64,000 bases of DNA from contig NC_134944.1 in the NCBI RefSeq assembly GCF_051020765.1, positions 7,006,001-7,070,000 of the forward strand, read 5' to 3'. This DNA is from Lasioglossum baleicum. Lineage: Eukaryota > Arthropoda > Insecta > Hymenoptera > Halictidae. The translations under genes and the position numbers were made by a program. Shown here piece after piece: positions 23,300 through 34,300 of the stretch; the stretch's first letter is position 1; each line of letters begins with the position of its first letter. The notes under the pieces were generated by a model that worked only from the letters and a program-made list of their open reading frames with translations, was not told where the DNA came from and did not search any database.

Positions 23300-23780
23300 G
23301 TAACCCGAGTGGGCGTGGCTTCGCTGCTCCGATTACAGGACCAATGCCCAAGATAATCTGTTCTAAACTCCTCGACGAAGCTCCAGCAGCAACATTTTAT
23401 TGCAACTTGCTTCGAGAATGGACTGTAAAACTGTCTAATCTAGTCCCTCCCCGTTTCTGCATAATGGGCGTGGCTTCGTGCTCCGATTACAAGACCAATG
23501 CCCAAGATAATCTGTTCTAAACTCCTCGACGAAGCTCCAGCAGCAATATTTTATTGCAACTTGCTTCGAGAATGAACTGTAAAACTGTCTAATCTAGTCC
23601 CTCCCAGTTTCTGCATAATGGGCGTGGCTTCGACTTCGACGGAGCCAGGCCAGTGGCCCGCAGGGCAATCTCTCCTGTACTCTATACCTCTAGATAAAAC
23701 TACGGAAGCAACCGGCTGATCAGCAAAGACTAATCCCATCGCTCTCTTTCTCTCTCTGCGTAAAGTAGGCGTGGCTTTAT
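23300..23780 (+). repeat. Minisatellite, ~155-bp unit, anchored by GGGCGTGGCTTCG
   Basis: The core GCGTGGC lies at 23313, 23468, 23622 and 23769 (spacings 155, 154, 147). The first two units are nearly identical (CCCAAGATAATCTGTTCTAA, AACTCCTCGACGAAGCTCCA, CTGTCTAATCTAGTCCCTCC); the later ones are diverged apart from the anchor. Confidence 0.9.
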
Positions 23781-24159
23781 AGCTCCACAGGGCAAACTAT
23801 GCTATTTAAAAAGAGGAACTGACCCGGGACAAGGCGGAAACGAACCTGCTCGTTGGTTCGGTTAGGTTGCAAGGCCGAATCAACTCCGTAAGCCGTAAAG
23901 CGTAACGATGCCAGAAAACTAGAGCCGACGAAAGGAAGCCTGAAGATGCGCTCGGTCCAGAGGTTAAGCCTCTCGAGCTTCCAGCCGCGAGAGATCTCGC
24001 GTTAATTCGATACTTCCTGCTCTGGTGGAGCACGGGCTCGACTTTTCTCGGATTCTCTTTTCTTTCTCTTGGCTCGCTGCGAGGCAACGGTGTTTGCCTG
24101 CAAGTGCGAGTGGACAACGACTTGAAAGCTCGAATAGTGGATCCAATGGCTAGTTTCTT

Positions 24160-24840
24160 TGCATAACGATTTTATTCTAGCAGGTTCAATGGCCAGGCTG
24201 ACTAGACTTCTACCAGATCCAATGGCCAATCTTCCTGGACAACGATTTTATCATAGATCCAATGGCAAGATGATTCTATTCTAGTGGAGGCAATGGCCAG
24301 TCTGCTTGCACAACCATTTTATCCTAGCAGATTTAATAACCAGGCTGCCTAGACTTTTATCAGATCCAATGATCAATCTTTTTGGACAATGATTTTATCA
24401 TAGAATCAATGGCCCAGATGATTCTATTCTAGTGGAGCCAATGGCCAGTTTACTTGGACAACCATTTTATCCTAACAGGTTCAATAACCAGGCTGCCTAG
24501 ACTTCTAGCAGATCCAATGGCCAATCTTCCTGGATAATGATTTTATCATAGGTCCAATGGACAGATGATTCTATTCTAGTGGAGCCAATGGCCAGTTTAC
24601 TTGGACATCCACTTTATTCTAGCAGGTTCAATAGCCAGGCTGCCTAGATTTCTAGCAGATCCAATGATCAATCTTTCTGGACAACGATTTTATCATAGGA
24701 CCAATGGCAAGATGATTCTATTCAAGTGGAGCCATTGACCAGTCTGCTTGTGAGAACCATTTTATCCTAGCACTTTTAATAACCAGGCTGCCTAGATTTC
24801 TAGCAGATCCAATGGTCAACGATTCTATCATAGGTCCAAC
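24160..24840 (+). repeat. Minisatellite, 147-148 bp unit, ~4.5 copies
   Basis: Unit starts (CAATCTT..TGGA) are at 24227, 24374, 24522, 24669 and 24817, giving spacings of 147, 148, 147 and 148. Each unit contains GATTCTATTCTAGTGGAG, ACCATTTTATCCTA and AACCAGGCTGCCTAGA, and repeats CCAATGG several times. Confidence 0.9.
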
Positions 24841-25929
24841 GAAGCTGCCCGCTCGCAGTTCAATCGAGCCGAACGTTCAACGGTTCACCGTTGCCCGTGA
24901 ACACATCGACGTCTCGTTTTTCCACAGTCGGTGTGCAGCAATTCCTCCGAGGAGGTACCCCGAGACCGCGTCCGGCTGTTTCTCTGGCCTGCGTGACCTA
25001 CGTTGAGATAGGTCTGGACTTCAGTTCGCGACAAAAAGGCCCGGAATTCGCGAGCGGATTTTTCACGAGGAGGATGTCCAGAGAGCAACGTCACGCTCCG
25101 TCCATCTCGTTCACGACACTCGTGACCCTGAAAAATCGGCTTGACCCTGTCCGTGGCTAGGGTCTAGGACCATTAATTATTCCTGCGAACCCTCCTTTCC
25201 ATCGGGCTAGGCGATTTTCCCATGCTCCGCCTCTGGATCCATTGCTAATTTCTGAGGATGATAGTCGTTGGTTTCAAGTTACATGAAGTTTCGTACATGA
25301 CGAATCCTAGTACAGTACGGTAACCATGAACATGGTCTGTATAAAACATATTATACATGGTTGAATTTGTCTTTTCAGTAGCTATAATGTTTCGTATAAT
25401 CAAAATACGTCGTTCCATTTAAAAAAACCCTACGATAACCTTGAAATATCGGAAAATATGACCTAGAGGAGAAAAGCTTCTCAGTAACAATAATTGCCCC
25501 ACTGAACCAAACATTTTTTCGTATTACTTGAAGATATTTGATGATATATCACTCGAGATATTTGATTTATATTTGACCTCACTCTGTATACAGGGTGGGG
25601 CCATTTGGAACGGGTCAGCTTGCTTCCGAAGATAGAAGAAAATGCATCGGACCAAACTTACTTGATATCGAGGAGTTCGTAATCTGACGTTAATAATTTT
25701 TTATAGATGGTGGCGTCAAGGGGACATAAAGACCAACTCTGTTTTTTTTAACATGCTGATAGTGCGTTTCAAGACGAATACGACGGCCTATTGTGAAGGT
25801 CATTCAAGATCACTCGAATATAAATTGTCTCTCCTAATCGAAACGGCTTCGTACCTAACCCAGGCCAAACTTACTTGGTATCGAGGGACTCCTCATCTGA
25901 CATTACAGATTTCTTTATCATTAATCTAC
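24839..25929. other. No recognisable gene; repeat fragments
   Basis: 24840-25170 is GC-rich without an exon. At 25600-25915, two diverged copies of AAACTTACTTG(A/G)TATCGAGG (25655 and 25867) and a GGCGTCAAGGGGACATAAAG block shared with 26608 indicate degraded repeats. Confidence 0.4.
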
Positions 25930-25974
25930 CACTGCCGGTCGAATGGCCGGTTTTATATTTTTAATTTCACAATT

Positions 25975-26231
25975 GAAGGAGTGGATGGATAAAGGTGTCA
26001 AGTAACAAATTGTTTTCTGTAAAAGAGTTTTTAGCGAGGTATGTTGTCCTTTTTTGATGAACGAAGATAACACAAATCAATTACAAATATATATATATAT
26101 ATTGTTATGGTGAATCTCTAATACAAAAAAGAAGATAATAATTATCTTCATTCATCAAAAAAGGACAACATATTTTGTTAAAAACTCTTTTACAGAGAAC
26201 AAACTTTACACCTTTATCCATCCACCCCTTC
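25975..26231. mobile_element. Foldback MITE with AATT target duplication
   Basis: The ends GAAGGAGTGGATGGATAAAG and CTTTATCCATCCACCCCTTC are inverted. Arms of about 100 bp continue through CTGTAAAAGAGTTTTTAGC and TGTCCTTTTTTGATGAA. AATT flanks both sides (25971-25974 and 26232-26235); the 34 kb copy has a single AATT. Confidence 0.8.
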
Positions 26232-26293
26232 AATTATTGAAATTATTAAGTTGCTTACATGGAAATTGTTTCGATCGATTTCTTTGCTCACGC

Positions 26294-26484
26294 CAGAGTT
26301 GGGCATTAATCGATTAAAATTTTAATCGTGATTGATTGATTAATGTGTACGATTAAAAAAAAAGAAATCGTCAAAAAATCGACGATTGTTGATTGAATGA
26401 AGAAATCGTCGAAAAATCGGCGATTGATTCAATCGATTGATGAAGTTAATCGTGAATCGTTGGTTAAATTTTTGCCCGACTCTG
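26294..26484. mobile_element. hAT-type MITE with 8-bp target duplication
   Basis: The ends CAGAGTTGGGC and GCCCGACTCTG are inverted repeats of hAT type. The flanks GCTCACGC (26286-26293) and ACCCACGC (26485-26492) match at 6 of 8 positions, the length hAT transposases make. The interior is a low-complexity ATCGATTAA-rich stretch. Confidence 0.8.
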
Positions 26485-26590
26485 ACCCACGCACATATTT
26501 TAATAAAAATGGCAAAAAATCTAAATAAATAGAGTCACGTCATTTTTATAAGCTAAAACATTTTCATGGCTTTTAGTGCTCGGTGGATGT

Positions 26591-28204
26591 AGCGTTATAC
26601 ATACATAGATAGAGGCGTCAAGGAGATATGAAGGTCAACCCTGTTTCTTTAAGCGAAACGGTACAGTTTGTCGTTTACTCGGAAATAAATAGACTTTCCT
26701 GATCGGGATTCGCAGCGTTTCTTTCTAAAATCGAGCATTTCATTCGTGACAACCGAATAAATGTCTCCCGCGTTCCGCAACGGTCGTATCGGATTGAAAA
26801 AGATCGAAGAGGCGTAAAAGCGATCGAGGAACGTTCGCAGGAGTATCGTTGGAACGAATGGAAGTCGATTTCGTTCGTTGTTGGGAGCAACTGTTGCCTG
26901 GCCGGGATAAGAAACCAGCGGCGCGTTGTTCGCGGAAAAAGCGAATATTTCGCCGGCTGATAGACGAGCGGATTATCGCGGCAGCTCGTTCCGCTGGCCG
27001 ATTCTATAGCCGGCCGCTATTCGAGTGAGTCATACGACTGACGACCGATAATCTTTGCCGGTCTCTCCACGTGAATAGACCGGTCGGTCGGTGTTGAGAA
27101 AGAGAGACAGCGTCGTGCCAGCCGTTTTCTATGACACGTACACGGTCGATCGAGCGAGAGGAAACCCTGAAGAGAAGGGGATCAGCTTGTACAGTAGTGT
27201 AGTAGCGTATAGTAGATCGGTTCGCGAGAAAACGGTAAACCGCTCGTCGCTGGAACCCGTTCGACGTTTGATCGCTGTAGCTCGGCTCTCCCCGAGCATA
27301 ATGTCAGCGATTCGATCGGTGCACTCGAAGATGAACCCTGACGTCTTCCACAACGAAATTCGCGAAATATCGACCCCGCGAACACACGTCTTTTCTTGCT
27401 CCCTAAACGTGGGATCCCCTAACCGCGTCTGGGCCCAGCACAGTGGGGTAAAAAATTATTTTACCGTTGTTTATGAACACAACGTCATAATTCAATAGGT
27501 CGTTGAATTATGCAATTGAACATTAAGCAATGAAAAATATATTTTAATATTTGACACATTATCTGTCGGCAATTATTCCATAATTTTTAAAAGTCCGTGG
27601 CTAAGGATTTTTTAAGAGATCCTTCTGCAGCAACATCTAATAATTTTGTATGGGATTATGATGTAAAAGAAGGTTTTTTAAGCTTCCTTCCTGTACAGCA
27701 TAATTTTTGAAAAGGCTGTCGATAGGCTTTCGGTAGATAAAGTGTTAAAAAATCGAAATGATCTTTAATTTTCTGTCGAGATTTTATATATAGAAGTTTA
27801 TAGAACATTTTATGAAACACATTTTTTAAGTATGTGGATCACGAAACTTTTATATATATTTTAAGAAATCCTTACTGAAGTGAAAAATAAATAATAACAG
27901 ATAAGAAAAATTTGACAATGTTGTATCGTTGTTTTTAATGCAACAAAATCATTAAGGGATGAAATCAATTTTTATTTTACTCCTGCTGCCCCTACAATCA
28001 ATGCAGAACATTTTTATTTTGCATAATTATTGCATAATTGCACTATTAATCACCATATTTTAACTAAAAATCACATAATGCTATCGTCAATAAGTTATTT
28101 TTCCAGATATACAATACAACACACGACAGTCGCGTTGATTGACGTTGAAATAAACTTGATTTAAAAGTAAAATTGTACAATACATATAAAACTATAAAAG
28201 TAAC
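26591..28204. other. GC-rich island then AT-rich repeat debris; no supported gene
   Basis: 26690-27430 is GC/CpG-rich, with a CTATAGCCGGCCGCTATTCG block and TGAGTCA at about 27025, but has no convincing exon; the 135-codon frame at 27091 matches no family. 27500-28204 is AT-rich with fragments of the 36770-37150 repeat (27570-27745) and of the GACTGCGGAT family interior (27930-28030). Confidence 0.35.
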
Positions 28205-28450
28205 AGGTAACAGGCAAATGGTTGCCTCAAAAAAATGACAAGAGTAATAAAGATATTTATTAAATGGCGCGAGATAATAAAGATATTGATTAAATCGCGC
28301 GATAATAAAGATATTTATTAAATCATTTCTTATGAAAGCGTCTTTATCATTTCATTAACTATAATTATGTATTTATTTATTATATATAATAAGCGAGATA
28401 ATAAAGATATTTATTAAATCATTTCTTACGAAAGCGTCTTTATCATTTCA
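28205..28450. repeat. AT-rich short-period repeat
   Basis: GATAATAAAGATATTTATTA and TCATTTCTTATGAAAGCGTC recur at 28240-28345 and 28388-28440. Part of a CTAAACGTACC-type repeat follows at 28480-28515. Confidence 0.6.
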
Positions 28451-28613
28451 TTAATTGTGAAATAAAAAATCTAGAACCGGTCACTCGACCGGTCGTGGTA
28501 CGTTTAGTGTTCAGGATCATCTTTGTACCTCGAGAGAAGTTTAATACATATAATAAACCTATTAGGTCGGCAAGAAAGTAATTTCAATATTTTAAAATGA
28601 AAACGATGAACTT

Positions 28614-28880
28614 TTTAATCAATAAAATATTTTCTTATTTATTCTTCTTCGCAAAAGATCATCGAACAAAAGGGAAAATATCTTATTCATTAAAGTTCGC
28701 TTTAATCAATAAAATATTTCCTTATTTATTCTTTTTTTGCAAAATATCATCGAAAAAAAAGGGAAAATATCTTACTCATTAAAGTTCACTTTAATCAATA
28801 AAATATTTTCTTATTTATTCTTTTTTGCAAAAGATCATCGAACAAAAGGGAAAATATCTTATTCATTAAAGTTCACTGAT
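28614..28880 (+). repeat. Tandem repeat, ~98-bp unit, ~3 copies
   Basis: TTTAATCAATAAAATATTTT then CTTATTTATTCTT and GGGAAAATATCTTATTCATT recur three times. A mariner-like end TTAGGTCGGCAAGAAAGTAA (28562) lies immediately to the left. Confidence 0.8.
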
Positions 28881-28929
28881 TGAATAAAAAAATTTGGCTC
28901 TATTTCACCTTAAAATACCGAAATTGCGC

Positions 28930-29134
28930 TAGTCTGCGAATCTTTATGCAAAATAAAATATGTTCGCATCGATTGCAGGACACAAGAGTCAAATAAAAAT
29001 TGTTTTCTTCTTTTAATTATTCTGCTAACAAGCTGAAACTAATACATTGATGTCCTTAAATATTTTTAATACGTTCCCCGCTTTAAATTGAACGATAATT
29101 AAACTGAACATAAATGCATAAAATCTGCAGTCTA
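28930..29134. mobile_element. GACTGCGGAT-family MITE
   Basis: The left end is TAGTCTGCGAATCTTTATGC and the right end TGCATAAAATCTGCAGTCTA. The interior GGACACAAGAGTCAAATAAA parallels 43964-44161. Confidence 0.8.
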
Positions 29135-30051
29135 GTAATAGCATTCCTTGATCGAAACGTTTTCTAAAAGTTGCATTCGAAAATCGGACATTTCATATGC
29201 AACAACCTAATACCTGTGGGGCTGGATTCTTTCTTACCCGAGTCTGTCCTGTCTACATTTCTGAGAGGAAATTTTTCTTCGTATCGAATCAATTTTCCCG
29301 GATGATTGGCATAGGTTTATTCTTGTTGGCTCCCGACCGGAAGGGTTCTAGCAAGAAGCAAAAATCGTGCAGGGCCAACGATCTCTCCTCTCCAGGCCTT
29401 TGGAGATCCAGCCAAGGGATCCATCGGTACGGTCCTGCGAGGCTCGAAGGATCGAGAAAGAGCGTCGAAAGGACGTGCAGAGGTCCTGGTAATTAAGGCG
29501 TTTCGACAAACGTACATCGCGGGGAACCGGTTATCCCAGCATCGGCATCGGTATCGACTTGTTTCGCTCTTTCTCTCTCGCTGTATACCTGCCGGGAGGT
29601 TGCTCACAAGGTTGCTGCTCGAATCGCTGGCCCTGACGGTCCTTTGAGCCACGAATATGCGTAATCCCGCTGGCACAGGTAGGCAAAGAAGGAAGAGAGC
29701 CAGAGGAAGGCCTTCTTGCCTTGTGTTTCCTCGAGCCTACTCGAAATCTCGAAACGCTTCCTGGTCGCGACCACCAATCTACCGGCGACTGTTCCAGAAT
29801 TTTTAGATGTCCCGTGGCTCAGGATTTTCAAGAAACCTCGATGTTTTTGTTTGCTTGTTTTTCACTTCAGTTTGGAATTATTGTGCCGATTTTTAAGCCG
29901 CCATTCGGTGCAGCACAGCCATTTATTTCAGAGACACTTAGAAAAGTTGCAATGTATGTGGATCATCAAACATTTCAATAAGTAAATGTATATTTCAAGA
30001 AATTTTTAAATTTTTACTATTCATTTTCATCAGGAAACACGTTGAAGATAT
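29135..30051. other. No recognisable gene; GC-rich centre
   Basis: 29310-29830 is GC-rich with overlapping 75-120 codon frames of no known family. The rest is AT-rich. Confidence 0.35.
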
Positions 30052-30115
30052 AAATCTGCAATCTCTGTGTAAATCTGCAATCTCTGTGTAAATCTGCAAT
30101 CTCTGTGCAAATCTG
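30052..30115 (+). repeat. 20-bp tandem repeat, ~3 copies
   Basis: AAATCTGCAATCTCTGTGTA repeated head to tail, with GTGCAAATCTGGG at the end. Confidence 0.85.
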
Positions 30116-30252
30116 GGATTACTTCCTTTCGCACTAAGCTCACAAATCTTTCTCGAATGGAATGATGAAAGAATCGTCAAAATCGTCAATCAAGTTTCGT
30201 AATCGTAAAAAGACTTGCAGAATGATTGATTGTGTTCAAATATTAATAACTA

Positions 30253-30451
30253 GACTGCGGATCTTTATGTATTTATAGCAGAATCTCGAGTAGATCAGAC
30301 TCAAATTCGTAAGAAAATCTTAAAAATTGAAAATGTCAATATACGATCTCTCCTCTATTAAAATCATTAAGGGAAGAAATAACATTCGATTCGGTTTCTA
30401 CGTCCTGTAATCGATGCAGGCAATTTTTATTTTGCATGAAGATCCGCAGTC
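30253..30451. mobile_element. GACTGCGGAT-family MITE
   Basis: TA-flanked, with ends GACTGCGGATCTTTATGTA and TGCATGAAGATCCGCAGTC. The interior AATGTCAATATACGATCTC and ATCATTAAGGGAAGAAATAA is shared with 12590-12710 and 54250-54330. Confidence 0.85.
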
Positions 30452-30607
30452 TATTAGTAACTACACTAATTTAGATGATAACGAAATGAAATCTGTGAGA
30501 AAGTGCTGTGTACACCCACTTGAGAATTTCAAAATCGGTAACCAATAAACGCTGTTGTTTCAGAGACTGTTTAAGAAAGAATTGTTTAAGACTATCAATG
30601 AAATATA

Positions 30608-31019
30608 CAGGGTGTCTCAGCTGAAGGAGGCCACCTAAATACCTCCTTTATTTCTAATGGCACAAAAAAAATATCTATGGCATAATCTAAATGGTACCGA
30701 AGGAGGAATATCAGAACAATTTTTGTCATTGTGATTTTTTATCGGGAAAACTTATTCTTTTTTATTCCATCTTGTTAATGACTCAAAAGCATATTCAAAT
30801 GTATTTTCTCAGCCGCTATAAGATGAAATAAAAAAATTAGTTTTCCCGATAAAAAAGATAACGATAACCTTGAAAAAACTATAAGAATATAACCGGACAA
30901 AAAAGATTGTCCTGCAATAATATTCCTCCTTTTACCACTTAAATTATGCCATTAATATTTTGTGTGCCATTAAAAGTAAAGGAGACATTTAGATGGCCTC
31001 TTTCACCTGAGACACCCTG
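30608..31019. mobile_element. TA-flanked MITE with CAGGGTGTCTCAG ends
   Basis: TA at 30606-30607 and 31020-31021. The ends CAGGGTGTCTCAGCTGAA and TTCACCTGAGACACCCTG are nearly perfect inverted repeats. Internal inverted blocks also pair (TTATCGGGAAAACT against AGTTTTCCCGATAA; AAGGAGGAATAT against ATATTCCTCCTTTT). It is 412 bp without coding capacity. Confidence 0.85.
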
Positions 31020-31517
31020 TAGAGTACTTCGCGAATGAACAAATGAAAAAGGAAACAATATAGGAACCGTATTCTTCAGACCTTTAACTACGTCGGACAG
31101 CAAAAGCTGTACGACTGACGCAACATGTTGAATCGATATTTTCCCGCCTTTTCGGGCCAAATATCCCAGTGTGCGTCGTCCCCGCGTCGAAAGGGGCAGA
31201 GCGAGCTCCGATGAGCCGAGATCAAAACCGGCAACTCGCGGATTTTGAACGAAGCGTAACGCGAAACGGTATATACCGCGATCCCGTTGGGAGGATGCGA
31301 GGTTTCTCGGAGTCGGCTCGCAGAAACGCGGCCTTAAAATAGTGTAGGCGCGCGAGAGCGAGCGCGTGCCACCGTGCGCAGTCGGCGCTCGAGGTTAAGG
31401 TTAAGGTTGCGAACGCGGCGGTGCAGCGACTGCAAGGTCGACGCCGAAGACGAACGAGGAACACTCGATGCAGAAGTGGATCGAGCCTGAGACCACCCCA
31501 GATCCGAGCGCGATCGG

Positions 31518-31674
31518 TATAAAAAGAGGGATCTCGCTCGTGCGCAAAATCGACGAATCTGTTCCGAACGGAGCTGTTCGACAGAGAATGAAAGCTGGAA
31601 AATTGCGGCACTGCGAGTGTGAGACGCCGAAGACTATGACGAGCACTTGATCTATCTTAATTCGATCGCAATCG
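31518..31674 (+). promoter_or_regulatory. Candidate TATA promoter and noncoding exon
   Basis: TATAAAAAG at 31518-31526 lies in a CpG-rich island (about 31140-31680). A consensus splice donor, AATCG|GTGAGT, follows with the exon end at 31674. That would give a 5' UTR exon of about 125 nt if transcription starts near 31548. No downstream exon could be tied to it. Confidence 0.3.
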
Positions 31675-31761
31675 GTGAGTCCACAGTTTTCTCCGGAGAT
31701 TTCGAACATTTTCATAAGCAAATGTATAAAAATCCGCACTCTAAATACAAACATATATCTA

Positions 31762-31938
31762 TTAGGTTACCGACTAAGTTCGCGACCTCCAAATTTATTT
31801 TTTAAGCCCGAGTAATGAATCGAAAAATTCAAAGCTTTTCCAATGTACTGTTCAAAAGGAATGGTCACTGAATGAGGTTATAATGATACAATAAAAGAAT
31901 TACGAAACAAAGGGACGCGAATTTAGTTGCCAACCTAA
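31762..31938. mobile_element. mariner-type MITE
   Basis: TA-flanked. The left end TTAGGTTACCGACTAAGTTCG and the right end CGAATTTAGTTGCCAACCTAA are imperfect inverted repeats of the mariner TTAGGTTGGCAACTAA type. It is 177 bp long with no transposase frame. Confidence 0.8.
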
Positions 31939-31998
31939 TAATAATAATTCTCCCCTTAAAAAAGAAGCTTGGAAAAATTAAAAGGCTATTCCAAATGG

Positions 31999-32207
31999 CA
32001 GCGCTTATGGCCGGAGTCGCCAGATTAAAAAGTCTTGTGTCCCCACTCTACCTTCCCCTTCCACGACGCTATTCCCCCACGCTTACGCCCTGTCACGTGA
32101 CGCGTTTCGTCTCTCTCTTGCATGCGTCACAATGTCACGTGACTAACCCGAAACTGGCAGAGAGGGGGTAACCTTTCCCCTCGATTCAATTCCCCTGATC
32201 TGGTCAT
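31999..32207 (+). repeat. CACGTG-bearing dispersed repeat (most complete copy)
   Basis: Starts near CCAGATTAAAAAGTCTTGTG, then CTCTACCTTCCCCTTCCACG, CCTGTCACGTGACGCG, ATGTCACGTGACTAAC, GAGAGGGGGTAACCTTTCCC and ends at CCCCTGATCTGG. CCAGAT and ATCTGG may be short inverted ends. It holds two perfect GTCACGTGAC decamers 41 bp apart. 32208-32950 is without supported features. Confidence 0.8.
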
Positions 32208-32954
32208 ATTAAAAAAAGAGAATGAAAGTGGAAAAATCCTGAAATTGATCGTGAATCGATCGAGAAATGGCACGAAATTGAAAACACGGAATAAAATGGA
32301 GAAAAGGGACCGATAGCGGGAAAATTCTGTAATTGTTCGTGCACGGTCCGGCACCAAGGCTCAAAATGGCCGTCGATAGAAATTGTCCGGCGCGCCCCGA
32401 GGTCTGCGGGCGGATTTCCATTTCACGGCGGCTACGTTCGACTGGCTTCTGCACCGGGATGGAAGTTAAATGGCAGCGAGCCTGATATATTCAAGTTCCG
32501 GTTTCGCCATGCTCGGTTGACTATGGGGTTCAGGGGGGACACGCCTAATGTGTATCCTCTGTGTGCTCGTAAACGCGCAACATTTCAAACTTCTGCTGCT
32601 ATAGAGCTGTTTTTTTTGTCTCTGTGTTTTCTCTAGTTGGCTGGATACTATCCGTATTTTACACGATCCCGCTTCCGGACTCGGCGAACCGCCGACGATG
32701 GCATCAGTGTTTCTAGACCTTTTTCCCCGGGCCCGGTCAGTCTCCGTGGGCCGACGACTCATTGTTCGATTATTATGCCGGACAAACCATTGGAACCGCA
32801 GAGAACGGATAGCGGGAGACGCTGGTGGGCAGTTGCAAATTCAATGAGTCAATCTTCGCGTGGACCAGCAGTACCTCTTCGAACAGTTTTCGCTGCGCCG
32901 TGGACTTTTAAATCATTGAGGTATTCGAGAATTTATAAAACAGACAATAAGGAG

Positions 32955-33462
32955 TAGATTGCGGATCTTTATGATAAATAGAAATTGTCTGCGTCGATTT
33001 CAAGAAATAGAAATTCAAATGGAATCGAGAAATCATATATTAACATCTTCAATTTTCACAGTGTTCCTACAATTTCGAATTTTTTGTTCCAGGATGAAAT
33101 TTTCAACATGTGTATAAATAACATAGAGATCTACACAAAACATATAAAATTTTCATTAAGGGCCCAAATAAAAAAGTTTTAAAAAATGCCTTTTTTATTT
33201 TTGCACGTAACCTTGTAAATTATAATTTTTGGAAAATCTTTTTTGCATATCACTTCGCACACCAATGCTTCTAATTGATTATAAAAAAATCAGGTCGCTT
33301 GGTACAATTATAAAAAAGTTATTAGTTGTTAAAAGGTGTACGAATATTTTGTGTACACCCACTCTGTACATTAAGAAGGAAAATAAATTTTTATATTATT
33401 CCAGTTTGTGTTGCAATTCATGTAGAAGATTTTAATTATGCATAAAAATCCGCTGTCTAACC
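32955..33462. mobile_element. GACTGCGGAT-family MITE interrupted by a Tc1-like fragment
   Basis: The left end TAGATTGCGGATCTTTATG is at 32954 and the right end TGCATAAAAATCCGCTGTCTA at about 33438-33462. Between them, TTAAAAGGTGTACGAATATT and TGTGTACACCCACTCTGTAC (33310-33370) is a Tc1-type end, as in the LYST intron at 62795-62868. Confidence 0.55.
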
Positions 33463-34127
33463 TATACAAATTTGAATTTCTTTGAGAAGTTGGAAGAATT
33501 ACCGAGTGACGTGGAAATTTTGAATAAACTGCAATCGGCAGCGATTCCCGAATCGGAAAGACCGTGTGCATGTGTGTATGTATCGGGTTCACGGTGGCAG
33601 AGAGAGAGAGTCGGAATCGATTTTTCGACGCGAGTCACCCCTTCGACGAGGACTTCAATCTGTCGGCGCGTCACCCTCCAGAACACCAACCTTCACCTTG
33701 AGAGCACGAGCTGCGTGCGCGACAACTATTTTAGGGTGACGTGGATCACCCTGAAAAGACGTTCACGGCCGTAGCCGCGGCAGACGTAGTCGAGGGTCTA
33801 ATGTCTAATCTTAACGCACACGTTTCGCCTCGCCTCGCCTCGCCGAGTTGATCGAGTTAAAACGGCCACAAAGGCGCGACCGCATCGCTCCGTAATCGCG
33901 GCATTGTGCTCGAGTTGAATCGTCGCTGTCCACCGGTCATTTATTCATTCGCGAGAACGTTGGAAATTGAGGGAAAAGGAAGATAGAAGGAAACGAGCCA
34001 ACAAGCCGTCCCACGGTCGACGCTCGCCACCGTCGCACAAACTGGGGTGTTTGACCCGAAAAGTTGGGAAGAAAACAGTCTTCAAAATCTTGCGTAAGTC
34101 GTCAAATTTTGCATGTTCCACGTAATT

Positions 34128-34300
34128 AACATTAAACGTACCAGTGCCGGTTTTATATTTTTCATTTCACAATTATTGAAATTCTGAAGTTGCTCGCGTG
34201 GAAATTGATTCGAGAAAATTCCGTATCCAAGCACGTATTGTTGTAAAAATCGCAGAAAATCGAAATAAAGAAAGCCTCGTCATTTTTGCAAACTAAATCG
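34128..34300 (+). repeat. CTAAACGTACCAxTGCCGG dispersed repeat, uninterrupted copy
   Basis: Reads ATTAAACGTACCAGTGCCGG, then CACAATTATTGAAATTCTG, TCCAAGCACGTATTGTTG and CCTCGTCATTTTTGCAAAC. It provides the empty-site reference for the two insertions found in the copy at 25930-26590. Confidence 0.75.

Larger units (their letters stand above)
25930..26590 (+). repeat. CTAAACGTACCAxTGCCGG dispersed repeat carrying two nested insertions
   Basis: The backbone pieces 25930-25974, 26232-26293 and 26485-26590 align in order to the uninterrupted copy at 34128-34300. The gaps are exactly the two elements listed separately. Confidence 0.75.

Noticed and set aside
24160..24840. Regularly spaced repeats considered as a CRISPR array
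   Set aside because: The whole 147-148 bp unit is repeated with no unique spacers, and the host is a eukaryote.
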